From Candidatus Gastranaerophilales bacterium Zag_111 (GTDB taxonomy: Bacteria > Cyanobacteriota > Vampirovibrionia > Gastranaerophilales > Gastranaerophilaceae): DNA of 37,602 nt. Below the pieces are notes generated by a model. The model was not told where the DNA came from and ran no database searches. It saw nothing but the letters and a program-made list of their open reading frames with translations. Positions 31,476 through 37,602 of the stretch are shown one piece after another. Every line of letters begins with the position of its first letter. The stretch's first letter is position 1. Both the position numbers and the translations under genes were made by a program. Location: assembly GCA_001899395.1 (NCBI GenBank), contig MOYD01000062.1:140033-177634 (forward strand), read 5' to 3'.

Positions 31476-32381
31476 ATGCTAATTCTAAAACCAATATCAC
31501 ACGAAACAATCTGGGGCGGAGAAAAACTTTTACCATTCGCGCCGGAACACCATGAAAGGCTTGGGCATCTTTATTCGCTTGTGTCAAACGGTGAATTTGA
31601 AAGCGTTATTCTAAACGGCAAATATAAAGATAAAACTTTCAGACAGTATTTTGATGAAAATAAAACACGATTAAATCTTGGCGGTTACAGTGAATTTCCT
31701 TTTGTAACAGCACTTGTTGACCCAAAAGATGATTTAAGTATTCAGGTACACCCTGATGATAAGTGCGCAAGAGAAATCGAAAACAGAAATTACGGGAAAA
31801 ACGAATCCTGGTATTTTATAGAACCTCCGGTAAATCATTGGCTCTACAACGGCTGCCGCGTTAATTCAACAGATGAAATCAAAGAAAAAATTATCCAAAA
31901 TCGTGTGGAAGAAGATGTTATAGACAGACTTCAAGTTGAAAAAGGCGACTATGTTTTTGTGGAACAGGGAACAATTCATGCTGCAACACATGGTGCTCTT
32001 TTTTATGAAATTGAGGAAAACTGTAATATAACATACCGATTTTTTGACTACAACAGAAAAGATAAAAACGGGAATTCACGCGAACTTCATATTGACAAAG
32101 CCCTGAAAGCGATAAAACCGGAAGTAAAATCAAAAACGCAAAAATACAACGGCAAAGAAATTTCAGAAAGACTTTATTCTACAAAACTTTTTGAATACAT
32201 TACCTGCTACAAAAACAATTCAGACACTCTGGAATGTTTAACGCTGCTTTCAGGTGAAACAACTATAGACAGCATATGTGTAAAGGCAGGAACAACAATT
32301 GTTTTAGAGCCGCAAGAAGAGGTAAATTTAAACACTTCAACATTTATTATGGCAAGACCCGTAACCAAAGGAGCAAAATAA
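31476..32381 (+). CDS. Mannose-6-phosphate isomerase-like protein
   Basis: 301 residues with AAGGAGAA before the ATG. Type I phosphomannose isomerase features: N-terminal ILKPISHETIWGG, then the zinc site LSIQVHPDD and later GTIHAATHGALFYEIEENCNITYRFFDYNR, and YVFVEQGTIHA. Interconverts mannose-6-phosphate and fructose-6-phosphate if canonical. The cluster setting (NTase-kinase, HAD, epimerase) suggests that it feeds a special nucleotide sugar, but true ManA is equally possible. Confidence 0.88.
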   Translation: MLILKPISHETIWGGEKLLPFAPEHHERLGHLYSLVSNGEFESVILNGKYKDKTFRQYFDENKTRLNLGGYSEFPFVTALVDPKDDLSIQVHPDDKCAREIENRNYGKNESWYFIEPPVNHWLYNGCRVNSTDEIKEKIIQNRVEEDVIDRLQVEKGDYVFVEQGTIHAATHGALFYEIEENCNITYRFFDYNRKDKNGNSRELHIDKALKAIKPEVKSKTQKYNGKEISERLYSTKLFEYITCYKNNSDTLECLTLLSGETTIDSICVKAGTTIVLEPQEEVNLNTSTFIMARPVTKGAK

Positions 32382-33052
32382 TGAACATAGAATTATCAGC
32401 ATCAATGATGTGTGCAAACTATTCACACCTGGAAAACGAAGTTAAATCACTCGAAGCCGCGGGCATTGACTCTTTCCATATTGATATTATGGACGGAAGT
32501 TTTGTAGACAACTTTGGAATGGGCTATCAGGATATGGCATACATTAAAAGCGTAACAAAGAGAACTGTAGATGCGCATCTTATGGTAAAAAATCCTTATA
32601 ATTATCTGGATATATTGTTCGGGTTAGGTGTTGACATAATATATATTCATCCGGAAGTTGACCCGGATCCGGCAACAACAATTGAAAAAATCAAAAATTC
32701 AGGTGCTCAAGCCGGTATTGCAATAAATCCGGGAACCTCAATTTCCAGTATAGAGGAACTTCTAAACACAGCAGACAGAGTACTAATTTTAGGGGTAAAT
32801 CCGGGACATGCAGGACGACAATATTTACCATATGTTGATAGAAAAATCGAACGTCTGCTGGCAATGAAACCTCTATATAACTATGAAATCATCTTAGACG
32901 GTGCCGTTACATCAGACCGTATAAAATACTGGAACCCGAAAGGTGTAAAAGGATTTATCCTTGGCACAGCAACATTATTTAGAAAAGATACAACGTTTGA
33001 AGATGCAATAGCATTGATAAAAAAGAAAAATTTGCAGGAGGCAATTTCATAA
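32381..33052 (+). CDS. Ribulose-phosphate 3-epimerase family protein
   Basis: 223 residues from the ATG at 32381, the last base of the previous stop, with AAGGAG ahead; the frame runs further back but is not a gene start. TIM-barrel epimerase blocks: LSASMMCANYSHLENEV, FHIDIMDGSFVDNFGMG with the His/Asp metal ligands, VDAHLMVKNP, NPGHAGRQYLPYVDRKI and IILDGAVTSDRI with the second catalytic Asp. Could be a genuine Rpe, or an allulose-6-phosphate/other ketose-phosphate epimerase given its place in a glycan cluster. Confidence 0.87.
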   Translation: MNIELSASMMCANYSHLENEVKSLEAAGIDSFHIDIMDGSFVDNFGMGYQDMAYIKSVTKRTVDAHLMVKNPYNYLDILFGLGVDIIYIHPEVDPDPATTIEKIKNSGAQAGIAINPGTSISSIEELLNTADRVLILGVNPGHAGRQYLPYVDRKIERLLAMKPLYNYEIILDGAVTSDRIKYWNPKGVKGFILGTATLFRKDTTFEDAIALIKKKNLQEAIS

Positions 33053-35367
33053 TGAAAACAATCAATAATATAAAAACCCAAATTACAGAATGCTGCGGAT
33101 GCGGTGCTTGTGCAAATATCTGTCCTGTTGGTGCTATAAAAATCATACAAGATAAAGAAGGTTTTTACAAACCTGAAATAGACGAAAATATATGTGTATC
33201 TTGCGGCAAATGCCTTGAAATTTGCACTATAGAGAATAACACGTTTGAGAACAATTCAAAAAACCCCGAATTATATGCCGCCATAGCAGATGACAGTATA
33301 AGAATGAAAAGTTCATCCGGAGGTGCGTTCAGTCTTATAGCAAATGAGATATTAGACAATAACGGCATAATTTGCGGGGCTGCATTTAGTGAAGACTGGC
33401 GAGTTGAGCACATTATAATAATAGATAACAAAAAAGATTTAGAAAAGTTAAGAGGTTCCAAATATGTCCAGAGTTATATTAGCGAAACCTTATTTAAACA
33501 ATTAAAAGAGTATTTAGATATAGGAAGATTAGTCCTATTTACAGGTGTTCCTTGCCAGGTTGCAGGGCTTAAAAATTATTTGAATAAAGATTACCCAAAT
33601 CTTTACACAATAGATTTAATATGCGCTTACGCACCTTCACCAAAAGTATTTGACAAATATTTACAAGAGAATTTTTCTAAACAATCACTAAAATATATAA
33701 AATTTCGCAGTAAAGAAAACATTACTTGGGGTTGCTCCATATTACAATTACAATTACAAGATGAGAGTATAATTTTAGATAAAAATTATATGACACCATA
33801 TCTTGACAGGCTTTTTAAAGGCTCACATTGTGAAAATTGTAAATTTAAAAAATTTCCCAGACCCGGAGATTTCACAATCGGAGATTTCTGGAGAATAGAA
33901 AAAGTTGCACCTGATATGAACGATAACAAAGGGACATCAGCAATTTTTCTTAACTCTGCAAAAGCTGCCGAATTGTTTCAAAAAATCAAACCGCAATTTC
34001 GCAAGCTTAAAGAAATGCCAACAAGTAGTGCAGGATGGCAAATTGATGTTAAAAATAAAATTTATAAAACTCCTGCCTGTATAAATTTTTACAAAAATAT
34101 TGATAAAAAAACTTATAACAGGAACGTAAACGAAGCAGCAAAAGAAAGTAATGTCGGAATAATAAATTGGTGGTTTGTTAATAACAGAGGAGCCATTTTA
34201 ACAAATTACGCGCTAAATGAGATGGTAAAAAATTTAGGATATAACGCGCTTACAATAAATTATATCAGTCCTTTTGAACGGAAAAATTTTGAAAATAGCT
34301 TTGCTCAAAAATTTGCAGATAAATATATAAAACGAACACGTTGGATAAACAATAAAAACGAATTAGAGACATTGAACAATGAAATCGGAACATTTATAGC
34401 AGGTTCAGACCAGATTTTCAGGTATTATCCTTGCAAGGCACACGGAATGATTTTTTATATGGGTTGGGTAAACTCCAACTTAAATAAATTAATATCATAT
34501 AGTGCAAGTTTTGCAGTGAATGAATTTGAAGCAACAGAAAATCAAAAAAATATAGTAAAACATTACCTTAACCGGTTTGATTATCACTCAGTACGGGAGT
34601 TAGACGGAGTTGATATTATGAATTCACAATTTGACATCAATTGTGAACAAGTTTTAGACCCTGTATTTTGTATTGATAAGCAAAAATATATTGATATGGC
34701 AGAAAAATCTACAGATAAAATAAAAGAAGATTTCATTGCTTACTACATAATGCAGCCAACAAAAGAAAAAACTGAGGCAATAAACCATATAAAAAAAGAA
34801 CTCAACATTTCAAAAGCAATATATCTTAATCCGCCAACATCAATAGAAAATTGGTTATGGTATATAAAAAATGCAAAATTCGTTGTTACAGATTCTTTCC
34901 ACGGAACCTGTTTTTCGATAATTTTTAATAAACAATTTGCAGTATTACCACACGAACATGAGTATCCTTCAAGATTTATAACCATTGACAGGATAACCGG
35001 CTTATCTTCAAGATTTTTCTATAAAAATAAAGATATTTACAAATCTAAAGATTTATTTAAAGAAATTGATTATGAAAAAGTTAATAAAAAAATTGAACAA
35101 GAAGCAAAGCGGTCAATTGATTGGTTAAAAAACGCGCTTGACAGCACTAAAACCAAAAAATTAAGTTATGAACAGGAAATGTATTCGGCATTGATTGATG
35201 ATTATACCAATCTTATTGAAAGTAAGCTCAATGGTATTGTTAGACCACAAAAAAGGAATAATATACTGCAAAATATATTCTCTGTAACAAATACTTACAG
35301 TAATACCAAGAAACATAAAATAATAACAATTTTGGGAATAAAAATTAAAATAAGAATAGGAAATTAA
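33052..35367 (+). CDS. Ferredoxin/FrhB-like domain fused to polysaccharide pyruvyl transferase-like domain
   Basis: 771 residues. Two [4Fe-4S] ferredoxin motifs near the N-terminus (C14/C15-x-C17-x2-C20-x3-C24-P and C48-x2-C51-x2-C54-x3-C58), then an FrhB/FdhB-type coenzyme F420 hydrogenase beta-subunit-like region to about residue 350 (KSSSGGAFSLIANEIL, GVPCQVAGLKNYL, HCENCKFK, GDFTIGDFW). From about 355 a PS_pyruv_trans domain (NRGAILTNYALNEMVKNLGY, FIAGSDQIFRYY, SFHGTCFSIIF). Separate FrhB-like and pyruvyl transferase genes are common neighbours in gut surface-polysaccharide loci; here they are one protein. Likely modifies a sugar, possibly using reducing power. Starts in the stop of the previous gene. 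Confidence 0.85.
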   Translation: MKTINNIKTQITECCGCGACANICPVGAIKIIQDKEGFYKPEIDENICVSCGKCLEICTIENNTFENNSKNPELYAAIADDSIRMKSSSGGAFSLIANEILDNNGIICGAAFSEDWRVEHIIIIDNKKDLEKLRGSKYVQSYISETLFKQLKEYLDIGRLVLFTGVPCQVAGLKNYLNKDYPNLYTIDLICAYAPSPKVFDKYLQENFSKQSLKYIKFRSKENITWGCSILQLQLQDESIILDKNYMTPYLDRLFKGSHCENCKFKKFPRPGDFTIGDFWRIEKVAPDMNDNKGTSAIFLNSAKAAELFQKIKPQFRKLKEMPTSSAGWQIDVKNKIYKTPACINFYKNIDKKTYNRNVNEAAKESNVGIINWWFVNNRGAILTNYALNEMVKNLGYNALTINYISPFERKNFENSFAQKFADKYIKRTRWINNKNELETLNNEIGTFIAGSDQIFRYYPCKAHGMIFYMGWVNSNLNKLISYSASFAVNEFEATENQKNIVKHYLNRFDYHSVRELDGVDIMNSQFDINCEQVLDPVFCIDKQKYIDMAEKSTDKIKEDFIAYYIMQPTKEKTEAINHIKKELNISKAIYLNPPTSIENWLWYIKNAKFVVTDSFHGTCFSIIFNKQFAVLPHEHEYPSRFITIDRITGLSSRFFYKNKDIYKSKDLFKEIDYEKVNKKIEQEAKRSIDWLKNALDSTKTKKLSYEQEMYSALIDDYTNLIESKLNGIVRPQKRNNILQNIFSVTNTYSNTKKHKIITILGIKIKIRIGN

Positions 35368-35369
35368 AA

Positions 35370-36440
35370 ATGATAAAAAATAAAACTGATTATTTTGCTA
35401 AATTAAAAAAAATAAGTAATATACTACTATTTTTTAATAAAAAACTTAGACACAAAGTACGAAATTATCTCAATACAAAAATAATAGAGATAACAAAAAC
35501 TGAATTGACGGAAAAATACCCAAATGATTATCTGATTTTTTCAAGAAACGGAGTTGGGGATATATTTTTTACGGCAAGTTTGATAAAAGAATTCAAAAAA
35601 ACACATCCGGGAAAAGTAATTTATATAACAGAAAAACCAAAATTAGAAAATTATATAAAAACCTTTAAAAGTATTGATGAAGTTATTGTTAATAAAAACC
35701 TTGATATTTTACAATCAGAAGCTCCTTTTCAGTCTCAAATTAGAAAAGGACATTTAAACTTTTTATACTTTCCTTACAGGGGTAAGAAGAAAAATTATGT
35801 ATTTGCAGACTCCTATGCTAATTTATTAGGGGTAGCTTTAGACGCCCAAAGAGAACTTCCGTTGATAAGTCCGGAAAATATAATAAATGCGGAAACAGAA
35901 ATAAAAAAACTAAACATTGAACCAAGCAAAACAATAATACTTATTCCGGAAGCTGTAATGTTTGACCATAATAAAGTAAAGCCCAAGACTTGGAAAAAAT
36001 TAGCAGATGAGCTTAAAAACAAAGGCTATGATGTTGTTTTTAACAGTTCAAACAGAGCTTACAAAAAATATAAGACTACATTTTTACCGGTAATGGATTT
36101 TATTGCATTAGCAAAACAAGTTAAACATATAGTTTCTTTTCGTTCTGGCATTTGTGATGTACTGGCAGGCGTTGGAATATATAATCTCACGGCAGTTTAC
36201 CCAGAAAATCTTGATGTAATATGGACTAATAAGTTTCTATTTGATGAACTACTAAACAAATATCACGAAAAAACTAAAGATGATGAATTTGAAAATATTT
36301 TTCATATATACTCACTTAACTCAAACTTTAAGGTCAACAATATATCTGAAATAATATTAGACGGAAATGAAAAACATTTAATTCAAGAAGTTTTGCACAG
36401 TATAAAAATTGACAAACCTAGTGAATACGCCTATAATTAA
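35370..36440 (+). CDS. GT9-like glycosyltransferase (heptosyltransferase fold)
   Basis: 356 residues. YLIFSRNGVGDIFFTASLIKEFKKTHPG matches the N-terminal 'R-x-x-G-x-G-D' loop of GT9 enzymes, and the second half has IILIPEA, KPKTWKKLADELKNKGYDVVF and AKQVKHIVSFRSGICDVLAGVGI, the usual sugar-nucleotide-binding part. Two bases separate it from the FrhB fusion. Expected to add a sugar to a lipid- or peptide-linked acceptor. Donor and acceptor unknown. Confidence 0.8.
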   Translation: MIKNKTDYFAKLKKISNILLFFNKKLRHKVRNYLNTKIIEITKTELTEKYPNDYLIFSRNGVGDIFFTASLIKEFKKTHPGKVIYITEKPKLENYIKTFKSIDEVIVNKNLDILQSEAPFQSQIRKGHLNFLYFPYRGKKKNYVFADSYANLLGVALDAQRELPLISPENIINAETEIKKLNIEPSKTIILIPEAVMFDHNKVKPKTWKKLADELKNKGYDVVFNSSNRAYKKYKTTFLPVMDFIALAKQVKHIVSFRSGICDVLAGVGIYNLTAVYPENLDVIWTNKFLFDELLNKYHEKTKDDEFENIFHIYSLNSNFKVNNISEIILDGNEKHLIQEVLHSIKIDKPSEYAYN

Positions 36441-36443
36441 ACA

Positions 36444-37211
36444 ATGGACTTAAAAGAATTCATAACAGGATATAAAGGCAAAGACATACCGCCGGAATTA
36501 AAAGAGTTCAACTGGGGCGCGTTCTTATTAACTTTTATATGGGGAATAAAGTATAAAGCTTGGATTACACTGCTTGCAATTCCTCTGTTTTTTATTCAGA
36601 TGCCGCTTGGGTTCAATTGGGTTTTACTTTTCGCATTACAAATATATTGCGGGATAAAGGGAAATGAATGGGCTTATCAGGTTGAATACTGGAAAAAGCC
36701 GGCTGATTTTAGAAAAACCCAAACAAAATGGGCGGTTACAGCAATCTTGTTAAACATTATTGTGCCGTTAATGATTATATCCTCTATCCTCAGATTTATA
36801 AATAAATCCCCTGATAACATGTTAGAGCTTGCTCAAAATGCACAATGTACAACAACTTACCACGTATTAAGCAAAAGATTACCAACGATATCAATAAACA
36901 ATATGACATCAGAAAATGAGATTGCAAAAAAATATGCGTCTCTTTACAGTAACAGCAAGGTAGAAATAAATACCGCATTAGTTAAATTCAAAAACGGCAT
37001 TGATTATACTATTATATTTAACAGGTTTGATGAAAATCAATGTGATATACATAAAAGAAACTGCTTAATTCGTGCCTCATACACCCTCCCTATGGGAGCT
37101 TCAACGTTTAGCGAATGTATATATTATTTTGACAAAGACAAAAAAATCGTTCCAGATGAAAATACCCAAAAAGCACTCGATAAGGGGCTGAATATCTTTA
37201 AATACTTGTAG
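36444..37211 (+). CDS. DUF2628-like membrane protein
   Basis: 255 residues. The opening (PPELKEFNWGAFLLTFIWGIKYKAW) and following helices at about 28-50 and 52-70 resemble DUF2628/'NWGAFFLxPxWGI' proteins; a third helix sits at about 96-118 (WAVTAILLNIIVPLMIISSILRF). The remaining 130 residues are a soluble domain with FNRFDENQCDIHKRNC and no known motif. The start follows the glycosyltransferase stop by only 3 bases, so it is likely in the same transcript. Role unknown. Confidence 0.75.
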   Translation: MDLKEFITGYKGKDIPPELKEFNWGAFLLTFIWGIKYKAWITLLAIPLFFIQMPLGFNWVLLFALQIYCGIKGNEWAYQVEYWKKPADFRKTQTKWAVTAILLNIIVPLMIISSILRFINKSPDNMLELAQNAQCTTTYHVLSKRLPTISINNMTSENEIAKKYASLYSNSKVEINTALVKFKNGIDYTIIFNRFDENQCDIHKRNCLIRASYTLPMGASTFSECIYYFDKDKKIVPDENTQKALDKGLNIFKYL

Positions 37212-37222
37212 AAAGGAAAACC

Positions 37223-37602
37223 ATGAAAGCAATCGCAATAAACGGAAGTCCGCGAAAAGGCGGCAACACAGAACAGTTATTAAACATAGTACTTGACACA
37301 ATTGCTAAATCCGGAATTGAAACGAAATTAATTCAAGTTGGCGGAACTGATATTCACGGGTGCCGCGGATGTTGGGCATGCACTAAAATTAAAAACGGGA
37401 AATGCGTATTTGATGATGACATGCTAAACGGAATTTTAGACGAAGTTTTTTCTGCTGACGCGTTGATTTTAGGAACGCCTTCATATTTTTCTGATATGAC
37501 ACCTGAATTAAAAGCTTTCATAGATAGAGCCGGAGTTGTTGCTGGAAGTATAGGCAACCCGTTTAAACACAAAATCGGAGCAGCAGTAGTTGCCCAACGA
37601 AG
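37223..37602 (+). CDS. Flavodoxin-fold NAD(P)H-dependent reductase (3' truncated by window)
   Basis: At least 126 residues; the frame runs off the window end. MKAIAINGSPRKGGNTEQLL is the FMN-binding start of the flavodoxin-like NADPH-dependent FMN reductase/iron-sulfur flavoprotein group, followed by GCRGCWACTKIKNGKCVF (a possible cluster-binding CxxCxxC) and LILGTPSYFSDMTPELKAFIDRAG. AAAGGA precedes the ATG. Probably reduces a quinone, nitro compound or iron-sulfur partner; the substrate is not identifiable. Confidence 0.88.
   Translation, partial: MKAIAINGSPRKGGNTEQLLNIVLDTIAKSGIETKLIQVGGTDIHGCRGCWACTKIKNGKCVFDDDMLNGILDEVFSADALILGTPSYFSDMTPELKAFIDRAGVVAGSIGNPFKHKIGAAVVAQR

Noticed and set aside
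36796-37572. Minus-strand frames over the membrane protein and flavodoxin genes
   Set aside because: Shadow frames; the plus-strand products have recognisable features and proper start sites.
1-37602. CRISPR array, rRNA genes, prophage
   Set aside because: No regular spaced repeats, no rRNA-like conserved blocks and no phage packaging or integrase genes were seen.

Overview
The window looks like a chromosomal segment of a low-GC, gut-type non-photosynthetic cyanobacterial relative (Melainabacteria/Vampirovibrionia, order Gastranaerophilales). This rests on A+T-rich coding sequence, two prepilin-like proteins with the GFTLxEVLITLxIIGVVAAxTIPGL-type N-terminus that I associate with that group, and a CHASE2-adenylate cyclase of cyanobacterial style. 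The assignment is inference from recognised patterns; no database search was possible.

Layout. (1) 1-3100: three co-directional genes, the C-terminal part of an AAA+ protein, a large helical protein, and a coiled-coil protein ending in what looks like a catalytically dead AAA domain. (2) 3089-6076: a pilin-like gene divergent from an XRE regulator with a pair of 12-bp palindromes between them, then a radical SAM-hexapeptide acyltransferase fusion. (3) 6109-7811: a compact DUF488-DUF488-dual-OB cassette ending at a hairpin and tRNA-Gln(UUG). (4) 7985-16201: an 8,217-bp transposon with 42-bp terminal inverted repeats (two mismatches) and a perfect 8-bp target duplication (TTATTTTG). It carries an ISXO2-like (IS1595 family) transposase and cargo: an XRE regulator, three consecutive zinc-ribbon membrane proteins, an Abi_C/HEPN-like protein, a DUF2130 nuclease-like protein and two unknowns. 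The leader of the transposase gene looks like a SAM-I-clan riboswitch with overlapping antiterminator and terminator strands, an unexpected arrangement. (5) 16227-18153: chromosomal small genes, including a second divergent XRE/pilin pair. (6) 18150-21775 (minus): nif3-like, coaBC, gmk, an unknown, rnpA and rpmH. (7) 21873-25737: proC, a YkgJ-type cysteine-cluster protein, a small secreted protein, and a CHASE2 adenylate/guanylate cyclase. (8) 25798-36440: a long plus-strand run with KDPG aldolase, a PfkB sugar kinase, a CsaB-type pyruvyl transferase, GT9-like transferases, a nucleotidyltransferase-kinase fusion, a HAD phosphatase, phosphomannose isomerase-like and ribulose-phosphate epimerase-like enzymes, and an FrhB/pyruvyl-transferase fusion. 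This looks like a cell-surface glycan locus preceded by a short Entner-Doudoroff-type sugar-acid module. (9) 36444-37602: a membrane protein and the start of a flavodoxin-fold reductase.

The strongest candidates for new biology are the transposon with a riboswitch-controlled transposase and defence-like cargo, the DUF488/dual-OB cassette, the repeated XRE-pilin modules, and the paired degenerate AAA proteins.
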